Positions 53,579 to 63,492 are shown, counted from the first letter of the stretch. The stretch is 64,000 bases of DNA from Ignavibacteria bacterium (GCA_016719565.1 JADJYU010000001.1:248001-312000), one strand, 5' to 3'. Translations and numbers: made by a program. The notes: generated by a model from the sequence alone, not told the origin.

Positions 53579-54868
53579 TTATTTTTTAATATTGTAAAAG
53601 ACATTGACACCGGGATATATAGCTGAAGATCCCAGCTCTTCTTCTATTCTAAGCAGTCTGTTATATTTTGCAACCCTGTCTGTCCTGGACAGCGAACCGG
53701 TTTTTATCTGTCCGGCATTTGTCGCTACTGCAAGATCAGCAATAGTTGTATCTTCTGTCTCTCCGCTTCTGTGGCTGATGACTGAAGTATAACTGTGAGT
53801 CTTTGCGAGCTCAATTGCATTAAGTGTTTCAGTAAGAGTACCGATCTGATTTACTTTTATGAGAATGGAATTTGCAATTTCTTTGTCGATCCCTTTTTGA
53901 AAAATTTCTGTATTTGTAACAAAGAGATCATCTCCGACGAGCTGAACTTTATCACCGAGAGCTTCCGTAAGTATCTTCCATCCTTTCCAGTCATTTTCCG
54001 CCATGCCGTCTTCAATACTTACAATGGGATAATCCTTTACAAGTTTTTCATAAAGCTTAACCATTTGTTCAGGAGTTTTGTCCGGAATATGGGATTTATA
54101 AAAATTGTACTTTCCGCTTTTCCACATTTCACTGGACGCTACGTCAAGTCCCAGATAAATATCTTTCCCGGCTTTGTATCCGGCATTATTAATTGCTTCG
54201 AGTATGACTTCTATAGCTTCTTCATTTGATTTTAAATTCGGAGCAAATCCGCCTTCATCCCCGACATTAGTATTATAATTTTTTTTATGCAGTACAGTTC
54301 TGAGGGAATGAAAAACTTCCACACCGTATCTCAGCGCTTCGGAAAAACTTTTTGCCCCTGCGGGAATAATCATAAACTCCTGGAAGTCAACTGTATTGTC
54401 TGCATGTCTTCCGCCGTTAATAATGTTCATCATCGGAACGGGCAGCGATCTTGCGTTGACTCCGCCTATATATTTGTACAGAGGTATTCTGAGAAAATTT
54501 GCGGATGCATGTGCAGCAGCCATCGAAACTCCGAGCAATGCGTTTGCGCCGAGTTTTGATTTATTTCCCGTACCGTCGAGTCTGATAAGAACGCTGTCTA
54601 TTAAAGTCTGATCGAGACAGTTCATACCTGTTATTTTTTTTGCAATAGTATTATTTACGTTACTTACTGCTTTGGTAACGCCTTTACCGTTGTATCTTTT
54701 TTTATCTCCGTCGCGGAGCTCTACGGCTTCTCTTTCACCGGTGGATGCACCTGAGGGTACAGCAGCTCTGCCGATTGTACCGTCTTCAAGTATTACTTCC
54801 GCTTCTAATGTTGGATTACCTCTTGAATCTAAAATTTCTCTTGCGTGGACTTTTTGAATTAAGGGCAT
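53579..54868 (-). CDS. eno: Enolase (phosphopyruvate hydratase)
   Basis: A 429-residue glycolytic enzyme converting 2-phosphoglycerate to phosphoenolpyruvate with Mg. Motifs: VHAREILDSRGNPTLEAEV at the N-terminus, PSGASTGEREAVELRDGD, GGRHADNTVDFQEFMIIP, GDEGGFAPNL, SIEDGMAENDW (Mg-binding Asp/Glu), VGDDLFVTN and SHRSGETEDTTIADLAVATN (about residue 369). Full length, uninterrupted. It heads a run with queA. Confidence 0.98.
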   Translation of the reverse strand: MPLIQKVHAREILDSRGNPTLEAEVILEDGTIGRAAVPSGASTGEREAVELRDGDKKRYNGKGVTKAVSNVNNTIAKKITGMNCLDQTLIDSVLIRLDGTGNKSKLGANALLGVSMAAAHASANFLRIPLYKYIGGVNARSLPVPMMNIINGGRHADNTVDFQEFMIIPAGAKSFSEALRYGVEVFHSLRTVLHKKNYNTNVGDEGGFAPNLKSNEEAIEVILEAINNAGYKAGKDIYLGLDVASSEMWKSGKYNFYKSHIPDKTPEQMVKLYEKLVKDYPIVSIEDGMAENDWKGWKILTEALGDKVQLVGDDLFVTNTEIFQKGIDKEIANSILIKVNQIGTLTETLNAIELAKTHSYTSVISHRSGETEDTTIADLAVATNAGQIKTGSLSRTDRVAKYNRLLRIEEELGSSAIYPGVNVFYNIKK

Positions 54869-55056
54869 GTATTGATAAGTATTGATAAGTGGTTTTTTAA
54901 AAAGTTTGTAAAAATAATCTATATATGCGGTGAAAGCAATTCAAATTTAAAAAGCAATTTCAACTGATAGATCATATTCTTCTAATAGTTATGTTTAAAG
55001 TAATTTTCAGCTTTTCTTATTCAGAATATCTTTCGTCAGTTCCACCTAATTAAAAC

Positions 55057-56021
55057 TTGAATATTAATATCTCTATTAATATGTTATCAAAAATCCGAAT
55101 AATGTCTTACGTTTTAAAACTGTTTATATTTTTTATTCCGTTTCTGCTGATTATTCATTTTAATGATGCTGCTTCTCAGAGTGGTCCTAAAATTCTGATA
55201 GTCACAGCTCATCCGGATGATGACGCTATTTTCGCAGGTACAAATTACAAGATAGTGCATGACCTTAAAGGCACGGTAGATCTTGCCCTCATCACAAACG
55301 GTGAAGGCGGATATAAATATTCAACTCTTGCTGAAAATATTTACGGACATGAACTCACGATCGAAGACACGGGCAGAAAATATCTTCCCGAGATCAGAAA
55401 AAATGAACTTGAAGCCGGCGGGAAAATAATCGGGATCAGAAATTATTATTACTTTGATCAGAAAGATCACAGGTATGTCACTTCTGAATTCATTTCTGAA
55501 ATTCTCGACAGCAATATCTGGGACCTGGAGTATATCAGATCAAAGCTTAAGGACATTTTAACAAAAGAAAATTATGACTTTGTATTTATAATGACTCGAG
55601 CTTAGGTACGCATGCACATCACAGCGCTTCGGCAATTCTTACACTTGAGGCAATTCAGACGATTGATGTAAATCACAGACCGGTTGTTCTTGCAGGTTCG
55701 AGTTCTTCGAAAAGCGACACAATAAATTATATTTACAGCGGTCTTAAGGATTTTCATATAACTAATGTAAGCGATTCAATTCCATTTCAATTTGACAGAA
55801 CACAGAAGTTCGGATTTCGGGATGTTCTCGATTATAAAATAATCGTCAACTGGCTGATAGCTGAACATAAATCACAGGGAACGATGCAGCTGCTGATGAA
55901 CCGCGGTGACATTGAAAATTACTGGTACCTTGATATAAATCCCGAAAGCGGAAGAGCTAAAACAAAAGAATTATTTGACAGACTTAAAATAAATTACTAC
56001 ACGAAAAAAGAATATAATTAA
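55057..56021 (+). CDS. PIG-L/LmbE-family deacetylase, exported; one-base frameshift
   Basis: About 320 residues if repaired. The N-terminus is a signal peptide or anchor (MSYVLKLFIFFIPFLLIIHF); the start may be TTG 55057 or ATG 55081. The zinc motif is LIVTAHPDDDAIFAG-like (ILIVTAHPDDDAIFAGTNYK). The frame ends in FVFIMTRA at a TAG (55603-55605), but the +2 frame carries on directly as DSSLGTHAHHSASAIL, with the second His cluster, and runs intact to a TAA at 56019-56021. One base is therefore missing around 55582-55592. Family members deacetylate N-acetyl sugars. The next gene starts 3 bp later, so it may be part of the ABC-transporter operon. Confidence 0.8.
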
Positions 56022-56024
56022 TTT

Positions 56025-57050
56025 ATGCTGAAATATTTCAACCTCTTTGTTTTAATATTCATACTCATAATTTCCGGCTGCAGTAAGGATTCCCGCAAAA
56101 TAGTTACTGTGTATTCTCCTCACGGTAAAGAAATGCTTCTGGAGTTTGAAAAACGTTTTGAAACCGTTTATCCGGACATCGACATACAATGGCTGGACAT
56201 GGGTTCGCAGGAAGTGTTCGACAGAATAAAAACCGAAAGGCAAAATTCAATCTGCGACGTTTGGTGGGGTGCGCCTGCAACTATTTTTATGAGAGCCGAA
56301 AAAGAGGGTTTACTGGAAAAATATATTCCGCAATGGGCAGATCAGATTCCGGCTGCAAGCAAAAGTAAAAACGGAATGTGGTTCGGTACTTTTCTGACGC
56401 CGCAGGTGATCGCATTCAATGATAAGACACTGACAAAAGAAACTGCGCCACGTGACTGGAATGATCTTATATTACCTGAATGGAAAGATAAAATTATTAT
56501 TAGAAATCCGCTGGCGTCAGGTACAATGCGGGTGATCTACTCTGCTGCGATCGCAAGTTCAGTTAAAAATACCGGCAATGATGCCGAAGGTTTTGACTGG
56601 TTAAAAAAACTTGATGCAAATACTTCGTCTTATGCTGCGGATCCGACTCAGATGTATATAAAACTATCCGGTAATGATGAAGCCGTTACTCTGTGGAATA
56701 TGCCGGATATAATTTTACAGAAAACCCTGTACAGCTATCCTTTCGGATATAATTTTCCGGATAGCGGTACCGTCGTCCTGACTGACGCGATTGCAGTTAT
56801 AAAAGGATCAAAGAATCAGGAGGATGCAAAAAAGTTTTATGATTTTGTTACATCAGAGGAAAGTCTTTCGCTGCAGGCGGAAAAATTTTTCAGGATACCT
56901 GCGAGAACCGACATTCCTAAAGATAAACTTCCTGAATGGATCAGGAACGCAGATTATAAAACTCTCGATCTTGACTGGGAACTGATCTAAGAAAAGGAAT
57001 CGGAATGGATGAAGATCTGGGACACGCAGATCAAAGGCAAATCAAAATAA
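56025..57050 (+). CDS. ABC transporter solute-binding lipoprotein, Fe(III)-type; premature in-frame TAA
   Basis: A family-1 extracellular solute-binding protein with a lipoprotein signal (YFNLFVLIFILIISGCSKD, Cys at about residue 19), then VTVYSPHGKEMLLEFEKRFE, DVWWGAPATIFMRAEKEGL and LILPEWKDKIIIRNPLASGT. This is the pattern of the Fe(III)/AfuA-FbpA group, though the metal-binding Tyr pair cannot be placed safely. The frame stops at TAA 56988-56990 after LDWELI, then continues in the same frame for 19 codons as EKESEWMKIWDTQIKGKSK to a second TAA at 57048, which looks like the genuine family C-terminus. Loss of this tail might still leave a working protein. Confidence 0.8.
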
Positions 57051-57081
57051 TATCAGAATATTTTAGTGATAAAATTAGTTA

Positions 57082-57937
57082 ATGGCAAATCTCAGGATAG
57101 AGAACTTAACGAAAAAATTTGATGACCATGTTGTACTGTCAGATATAAATTTTAATATCGGACAGGGTGAGTTCTTTTCGATTGTCGGACCAAGCGGCTG
57201 CGGCAAGACTACTTTACTTAGAATAATTGCCGGTCTTGAATTTCCCGACAGCGGAAAAATAATTATTAACGGGAAAGACATTACTTCATTACCTCCGCAG
57301 AAAAGAAGAATAGGAATTGTATTTCAGAATTACGCTTTGTTTCCCAACATGTCCGTTTACGACAACATCGCTTATGGTCTCCGTATTCAAAAAACGGATA
57401 AAACTGTTTTGGATTCAAAGATCAATTCCGTTCTCGAAATCGTTTCACTCACTCATAAAATTCATAACAGCGTGACCTCTCTCAGCGGCGGCGAGCAGCA
57501 GCGCGTATCTCTGGCCCGCGTTATCGTTACAGAACCCGAACTTATTCTCTTCGATGAGCCGCTTTCGAATCTTGATTACGCTCTCCGTATCGAAACACGG
57601 AATGAACTTAAACGACTTCAGCGTGACGTCGGTATTACTTCAGTTTATGTAACTCATGATCAGACTGAAGCGCTTGCTCTTTCAGACAGAGTCGCTGTTT
57701 TGAATAAAGGCGTCGTTCAGCAGACAGGTTCGCCCGATGATGTTTATTACTGTTTATAGAACCGGACAAATAACGGAAGTTCAGTTCACGGGATTTTCAG
57801 TTGAGTATTCAGTTAAAATATTTGGCATGACCATAAAAGTTCTTTGCCTTTCGTCATCAGATACCGGGAAACTTAAGAACGATGATTTTGTAACTTTGAA
57901 AATAAAATGTGACAACTTTACTATACTTGACGGGTAA
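57082..57937 (+). CDS. ABC transporter ATP-binding protein, Fe(III)/FbpC type; frameshifted and shortened
   Basis: The N-terminal 225 residues are a full nucleotide-binding domain: Walker A GPSGCGKTTLLRIIAG (about residue 35), Q-loop VFQNYALFPNMSVYDNIAYG, signature LSGGEQQRVSLARV (about 133), Walker B LILFDEPLSNLD and the H-loop YVTHDQTEALALSDR. After GSPDDVYY the frame ends (TAG). A different frame overlapping it encodes YRTGQITEVQFTG and VTLKIKCDNFTILDG, a TOBE-domain tail ending at 57937. Between them about 15-20 residues of the family linker (the NRFVAxFIG-like stretch) are missing, so a small deletion plus frameshift is likely. It overlaps the permease gene by TAATG. Confidence 0.82.
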
Positions 57938-59610
57938 TGAAAAAACTTTCCTTCTTTAATTTAATATTACTTGCAGCAATAATTTTTTTTACCGCAGGTT
58001 ACATTATTTATCCGTTGATCTCATTGATAAGTGAAAGTTTCATATCTCAGGACGGCTCATATTCCGTCGGCGGATTTCAAAACATTTTTTCACAGTCAGC
58101 TCTTGACGCTTCACTTAATTCTGTATTACTTTCCGTGATCACTGTGATCGGCAGCGCATTCATCGGAATTCTCTTTGCATATATAATCCAGTACCATAAG
58201 TTTCCTCTAAAGACTTTCTTCTCATCTGTAATAATAATTCCCGTTGCCACACCTCCTCTGATCGGCGTAGTGGCTTTTCTTTTTTTACTAAGTGAGAACG
58301 GACTTGTATCGAAACTTATGACACATGTATTTGAAACAGACGGACGCTTTTTCAATTTTGACGGATGGACTGCAATTATAACCGTTCACATTTTTTCATT
58401 TTATCCGCTGTTTTATTTATTTGTATCCTCTGCATTAAAAAAGATTGACGCTAACACTATAGACGCATCTTATTCACTCGGCGCTTCGAAGATAAAAACA
58501 TTCTTTAGTGTAATTATCCCTCAGCTTATACCTTCTATGATAGGCGCATCTCTGATCGTATTCATGGCAAGCATAGCTTCGTTTTCCGCGCCTTTTATTT
58601 TCGGCGGCTCGGAAAGATTTCTTACGACGGAAATTTATTCCGCAAAGATCAACGGAGATTCAGCGGGAGCGTCATCGCTTGCTGTGCTGCTGATGTTTAT
58701 ATCAGTTGTATTTCTTCTTATGCTCAGGTTTTACAGAAAAAGGAAATCTTTTGAGATTAGACATAAAGGCGCTCCGCGAACATTTGTGACTGGTCATAAA
58801 AAAGGCGTAAATGTTTTCAGCTTTATTCTGACTTCACTTTTTTCAACAATGATCATTCTTCCGATCCTCACTTTACTATATCTTTCTTTTATTCCTGAAG
58901 GTTCTCTTATGAGAAATTTTTTTGCTGAGCCGCTCACTGCAGACAACTATTTTAAAATATTCAGTGAAGCGCAGTTCTTTACACCTTTTCTGAACAGTCT
59001 GGAAATGTCAGTGTATGCCGTGATCATTACGCTTATTATTGGCGTAAGCGCTGCGTTTCTGATCATTAAGAAAAATCTGCGGGGAGGAAATTTTCTGGAA
59101 AGTGTGATCTCTCTGCCTTACGGAATTCCCGGAACAGTAATAGCGCTTGCTTTCATTCTTTCTTTCAATTTTCCGAATGTGTTTTCGGGTTTTACTTCGC
59201 TTGTAGGAACGTTCTGGATACTTCCTCTTGCATACGCTGTTAGAAATCTTCCAATACTTACACAGTCAGCAATCGCCGGATTTCATTCGATAGATCCGTC
59301 TCTTGAGGAAGCTTCTTTTACACTGGGCGCAAACGGGTTCAGGACATTCAGAAAGATCACTGCGCCGCTGATTTTTCCGGCGGTTCTAAACGGCGCTCTG
59401 CTTGTGTTTATAAATTCCATCGGCGAGTTTGTATCTACAATTCTTTTATATACTTATTCTACAAAGACTATCTCGATCGAAATTTATTCTCAATTGAGAA
59501 TGTACAATACAGGCGCAGCCGCATCTTACGGCATTATTCTTTTTCTTTTTGTAATGATCGTTGTATATTTCTCAAGAAAAACTCTGGATAAATCTGTCGG
59601 AGTGAGTTAA
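57937..59610 (+). CDS. ABC transporter permease, two fused BPD domains, Fe(III)/FbpB type
   Basis: 557 residues with about 12 membrane helices in two repeats. Each has an EAA-type cytoplasmic loop for contact with the ATPase: IDASYSLGASKIKTFFSVII in the first half and LEEASFTLGANGFRTFRKIT in the second. The duplicated-permease layout is that of iron(III) FbpB/SfuB proteins and related thiamine or putrescine-type importers. The gene is intact, unlike its three upstream neighbours. It completes a binding protein-ATPase-permease order typical for ferric import; the substrate is not proven. Confidence 0.88.
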   Translation: MKKLSFFNLILLAAIIFFTAGYIIYPLISLISESFISQDGSYSVGGFQNIFSQSALDASLNSVLLSVITVIGSAFIGILFAYIIQYHKFPLKTFFSSVIIIPVATPPLIGVVAFLFLLSENGLVSKLMTHVFETDGRFFNFDGWTAIITVHIFSFYPLFYLFVSSALKKIDANTIDASYSLGASKIKTFFSVIIPQLIPSMIGASLIVFMASIASFSAPFIFGGSERFLTTEIYSAKINGDSAGASSLAVLLMFISVVFLLMLRFYRKRKSFEIRHKGAPRTFVTGHKKGVNVFSFILTSLFSTMIILPILTLLYLSFIPEGSLMRNFFAEPLTADNYFKIFSEAQFFTPFLNSLEMSVYAVIITLIIGVSAAFLIIKKNLRGGNFLESVISLPYGIPGTVIALAFILSFNFPNVFSGFTSLVGTFWILPLAYAVRNLPILTQSAIAGFHSIDPSLEEASFTLGANGFRTFRKITAPLIFPAVLNGALLVFINSIGEFVSTILLYTYSTKTISIEIYSQLRMYNTGAAASYGIILFLFVMIVVYFSRKTLDKSVGVS

Positions 59611-59694
59611 ATCAGAAGTAAATAATTCCGGTGTATACTGATACAGCGCAATGTCCGGCTGAATACGATTTAGGTTTTAAAATATTTTGCTTAA

Positions 59695-60576
59695 CTAAAA
59701 ATCTTTGATGACATCAAGTTTCTTTAGAGCTTCAAGCGTTATCTGTTTCCTGATATGTGCAAAATTATCCATATTAAAATTTTCCTTAGGCTCAACATTC
59801 GCAGCGAAAAAAAATACTTTCCCGCCGGTCTCAATATATCCGACAAACCATCCATTATCATTTCCGTCTCTGAATGACCAGCCGGTTTTACCGCTTAAAA
59901 TAAATTCATCATTATCATTTATCACCATCATTCTTTTCAAAATATTAAATGTCCTTACGGAAACCGGCAATTGGGAATTATAAAATTTTTTTAAAAAATT
60001 TATCTGTCCGCGCTGTGAAATTTTAGAATCTCCTCGAAGCCAGAATTCATCTATGTTTGACGAATCCATTATCATATTTCCATATTCAAATGCTTTTAAA
60101 TATCTTGCCATCCTTTCCGGACCGATTTTAACGGCTATCTCCTGATAACACGGAACGCAGGAATAATGGAATGCATCTTTTAATATCATATCCTGTTCCC
60201 ACTCCGGCAGCATCCTTTTTACACCATTCCATTTAAACACTGTGCTGTCACTTTCGACCATTCCCGCTTCAATTGCAATCACAGAATTTACAATTTTAAA
60301 AGTGGATGCAGGTAAAAATCCCGAGTCAGCTCTTTGAAAATTGTTTGAATAAAAAATTTCAGACTGCGGATCGTAAATCAATATAGATCCGGCTAAGTCA
60401 CTGCTGTCAAGTATCTGCTGAAAATCTTCCCGGTATTCTTCCTTAGATCCGGTATTCATAGATGGAACGGATTCAGTTTTTTTATCTGAACTATTCCCCG
60501 GAATTTTTTGTGAGTTGTCTTTTGAATTACAGGATGAAATTAAAAAAAAGCATAAGATCAGTAAAAGAATTTTCAT
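59695..60576 (-). CDS. Class D (OXA-type) beta-lactamase-like lipoprotein
   Basis: About 293 residues from the ATG at 60574-60576, giving a lipoprotein signal KILLLILCFFLISSC. The serine-enzyme motifs are in order: LPASTFKIVNS (Ser nucleophile and Lys, about residue 88), HYSCVPCYQE (S-x-V, about 137), FEYGNMIMDSS (Y-G-N), FWLRGDSKIS, and SGKTGWSFRD (K-T-G, about 225). All are in the class D pattern. The Cys pair in SCVPC is unusual next to the common SAVP. It either hydrolyses beta-lactams or is a related acylase or sensor. It ends in TAG. No regulator gene is adjacent. Confidence 0.85.
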   Translation of the reverse strand: MKILLLILCFFLISSCNSKDNSQKIPGNSSDKKTESVPSMNTGSKEEYREDFQQILDSSDLAGSILIYDPQSEIFYSNNFQRADSGFLPASTFKIVNSVIAIEAGMVESDSTVFKWNGVKRMLPEWEQDMILKDAFHYSCVPCYQEIAVKIGPERMARYLKAFEYGNMIMDSSNIDEFWLRGDSKISQRGQINFLKKFYNSQLPVSVRTFNILKRMMVINDNDEFILSGKTGWSFRDGNDNGWFVGYIETGGKVFFFAANVEPKENFNMDNFAHIRKQITLEALKKLDVIKDF

Positions 60577-60676
60577 TGCATTATAAGAGATCAATATTGA
60601 ATTTTTACAATTTGTTAGAGTAAAATAATAAAGTATAAATTGAAATAAAATTTAAGATTAAATTATGATTTTTTAT

Positions 60677-61990
60677 TTACTTTAATAATGTCATTCTCTT
60701 AGTTTCAATTATTTTACCATCAGTAAAAAGAGAATAAAAATAAATCCCGCTCGCAATTCCGCTGCCGTCAAATTCCACTGAATGAGATCCGGCATTCTTT
60801 TTTTCATTAACTATAGTTGCGACATTACTACCAAGCACATCATACACTTGCAGTTTTACAAAATTCGTAATTCCTATTTCGTAATTGATAATTGTATTCG
60901 GGTTGAATGGATTGGGAAAATTTTGATGTAAGAAAAAATCACCGGGATTATTCGCCGCAAAATTATTAACATTTGTCAATCCTCCGGTAATAGTTTTTAC
61001 TATTACTCCGTTATCTCCGGCAGCCCACCCGGTTAATGAATCTGTAAATAATATTGAGTTATAAAAATTACCTGAGAAATCAAGCTGCTGAGTCCAGTTT
61101 TGTCCGCTGTTACTGGTTCTGTAAATCCTTCCGCTGCATCCCCAGCCGTTTACCGGATCAGTAAAATATATCTGGTCGAGTCTAAGATCCAGTCCGAAAT
61201 TGTATTTATCCCAGCTTGTCCCGGCATTAGAAGTTCTCATCACAAAATTGTTATTAGAAAAATTCACATAATCACTTCCCGATACCCAGCCTATATTATT
61301 ATTGTAAAAGCAAAGAGAACTAAAGTTAGTTTGAGATCTTTGAATATTTATATTCCATGAATTTCCACCGTCAGAAGAAACTGAAATATAACCGGTATCA
61401 CCTCCGGTATCATCGACGTATCTGCTTAAAGCCCAGCCTTTGTTCGGATCCGTAAATTGAATGTCTGTATATGCTGAGGTACTGTTGAAAATAAGTTGCC
61501 AACTATATCCTCCGTCAGAAGTTATATTGAGTCCGCCGATAGATCCGGATCCCGTTCCCCCAAGTTCAGTCACAATACCATGCATAGCATCCGTAAAATA
61601 AATTGGTCCGAAGCTTGTGTATGCGCTGTTAGAGTAATATGATTCAATCCAGTTGGAGCCGCCATTTACTGTTTTTAGAACCAGCATTCTGCTCGGAAAT
61701 GTATTAAAATCCCATTTCCCTCCTGAGCACCATCCGGTATTCTCATTTAAAAAGAAAACTGATAATAAGGGATATTGTGTAGGAGAACTTTGCAAAATCC
61801 ACTGTGCTCCGCCGTTTGTAGTTTTAATGATCTTTCCGCTGTCCCCGCATATCCAGCCTGTATTTGAATTCACAAAATAAATTGAATTCAGTCCAACACT
61901 TAAACCACTCTGCTGAATAAACCAACCTGACTGTGAAAATGATGAGCCCGTATAAAATGTGATCAGAATAATAAAGATTAATCTTTTCAT
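60677..61990 (-). CDS. T9SS-sorted secreted protein with Ycf48/BNR-like repeats
   Basis: 437 residues with a signal peptide (KRLIFIILITFYTGSSFSQ). It has about seven propeller repeats (GWICGDSGKIIKTTNGGAQW, MVLKTVNGGSNWIESYY, YISVSSDGGNSWNI, MRTSNAGTSWDKY, YRTSNSGQNWTQ, GWAAGDNGVIVKTITGG). The C-terminal sorting domain has HQNFPNPFNPNTIINYEI, VKLQVYDVLGSNVATIVNEK, ASGIYFYSLF and the end KRMTLLK. Smaller relative of the tandem pair at 42540-49265, lacking their Ig-like middle. Secreted by type IX secretion; ligand unknown. Confidence 0.83.
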   Translation of the reverse strand: MKRLIFIILITFYTGSSFSQSGWFIQQSGLSVGLNSIYFVNSNTGWICGDSGKIIKTTNGGAQWILQSSPTQYPLLSVFFLNENTGWCSGGKWDFNTFPSRMLVLKTVNGGSNWIESYYSNSAYTSFGPIYFTDAMHGIVTELGGTGSGSIGGLNITSDGGYSWQLIFNSTSAYTDIQFTDPNKGWALSRYVDDTGGDTGYISVSSDGGNSWNINIQRSQTNFSSLCFYNNNIGWVSGSDYVNFSNNNFVMRTSNAGTSWDKYNFGLDLRLDQIYFTDPVNGWGCSGRIYRTSNSGQNWTQQLDFSGNFYNSILFTDSLTGWAAGDNGVIVKTITGGLTNVNNFAANNPGDFFLHQNFPNPFNPNTIINYEIGITNFVKLQVYDVLGSNVATIVNEKKNAGSHSVEFDGSGIASGIYFYSLFTDGKIIETKRMTLLK

Positions 61991-62168
61991 ATTTTCCTCT
62001 TTTTTATTTTAAAGTTAATTAAATCAATTTCTGTTATCCATTCAATAAATTATATATTCGAAGAGAATTTAAACTAACTTCAATAATTTATAATAAATAT
62101 TATCTTTTACTTAATATCAAAAGCAGTTAAGTTTTATAAGCGCCTTAAACAAATATAATTTAAATTCC

Positions 62169-63347
62169 ATGAAAACTTTTATTTTAATTTCAGGATTTAT
62201 TTCGTTATTTATTTTTTCTACACATACATACTCCCAAATCCCCGGTTATAAGCTAATTGCGAAATATTTTGATCATCCAAAGTTCACAGGAAATTATGTG
62301 ACATTTGATATTTTTCTAATTAATACTGATACTGTAAATTTCGAGTATGCCGGCGGGGAATATGTTTTTGATTTTTATACTCCGGTCGGAAATGGTGGTG
62401 ATTTGATTTATGAAATTCATAATAAAATTTATCAACCGAATCTGCCGTATTATCTGAGACCGGTCAATCCACAGATTCATATTGGAGAGGGAGATACTTC
62501 ACAATTTAGCTTATCGCCGAATGTATTTCCCGGAGCAGGCAGAGGATTCATTGTTCCTCAGAATATTCAGGGAGTCAGAGTTATAAAAATGAGTCTGTAC
62601 TCAACTGCGCAATCAATGCTTGTCAGGATAGATCCTCCGAGTACTCATATGATAGATCTGAGACTTAGATGGAAAAATATTCCTGATCTGCTTTCCACAA
62701 AAATTTACGCTTACGTAAATGACACTCTTACTGATATCACAAATCCGTCCATGCATTTTATTGATTCGTCAGGACTTCAGATATTTCCGGTTGAGCTGAT
62801 AAGCTTTACTAATTCGGTGAATGATAACATTGTAACACTGAACTGGACTACCGCAAGTGAAATTAATAATTCAGGATTTGAGATACACAGAAAACTTTAT
62901 GGCTATGACGAATGGAACAAGGTTGGTTTCGTCAGCGGTCACGGAACAACCAACGATTCAAAAAATTATACATTTACGGATAAGGTAAATATTGGAAAAT
63001 ACAATTACCGTTTAAAACAAAATGACTTCAACGGAAACTTTGAATATTTTTTACTGAACTCTAATGTCAATATCGGCATCCCGTTAAAATTCAGTTTATC
63101 TCAAAATTATCCAAATCCATTCAACCCATCTACCGCTATTGATTTCCGGACAGGTGAAGATGGATTTATCACTATCAGTCTTTATGATAATCTCGGCAGG
63201 TTCGCCGTTAATTTAATAAATGAATACATACAGGCGGGTTATTATTCACTGAATATTGATATGAGTAACCGTCCGGGTGGAATTTATTATTATAAATTTG
63301 AATCAGGCCAATTCAGAGAAGTAAGGAAGATGGTGTATTTGAAATAA
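62169..63347 (+). CDS. T9SS-sorted secreted protein of unknown function
   Basis: 392 residues with a signal peptide (TFILISGFISLFIFSTHTYSQ). The N-terminal domain (about 25-220) is beta-rich (YVTFDIFLINTDTVNFEYAG, MSLYSTAQSMLVRIDPPSTH) with no recognised family, possibly cohesin-like. Then come the LELISFT-type linker (PVELISFTNSVNDNIVTLNW), a fibronectin-like domain and the sorting domain LSQNYPNPFNPSTAIDF, ISLYDNLGRFAVNLI and GGIYYYKFESGQF ending in RKMVYLK. The linker and sorting parts match those of the tandem T9SS pair, showing domain shuffling among cargo proteins. Confidence 0.78.
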   Translation: MKTFILISGFISLFIFSTHTYSQIPGYKLIAKYFDHPKFTGNYVTFDIFLINTDTVNFEYAGGEYVFDFYTPVGNGGDLIYEIHNKIYQPNLPYYLRPVNPQIHIGEGDTSQFSLSPNVFPGAGRGFIVPQNIQGVRVIKMSLYSTAQSMLVRIDPPSTHMIDLRLRWKNIPDLLSTKIYAYVNDTLTDITNPSMHFIDSSGLQIFPVELISFTNSVNDNIVTLNWTTASEINNSGFEIHRKLYGYDEWNKVGFVSGHGTTNDSKNYTFTDKVNIGKYNYRLKQNDFNGNFEYFLLNSNVNIGIPLKFSLSQNYPNPFNPSTAIDFRTGEDGFITISLYDNLGRFAVNLINEYIQAGYYSLNIDMSNRPGGIYYYKFESGQFREVRKMVYLK

Positions 63348-63492
63348 TTTTTCAAAGTTCATTGAAATTAATACAATATCCTGAAGAATATTAGTTTAGT
63401 ATAGAAATAATCTGTTCTGAAATTTTTTTATCAAATATCAGCTCAAAAGTAAGAGATGAATATTTTTTTTAAAAAAGGTATGGTTTTTTATT

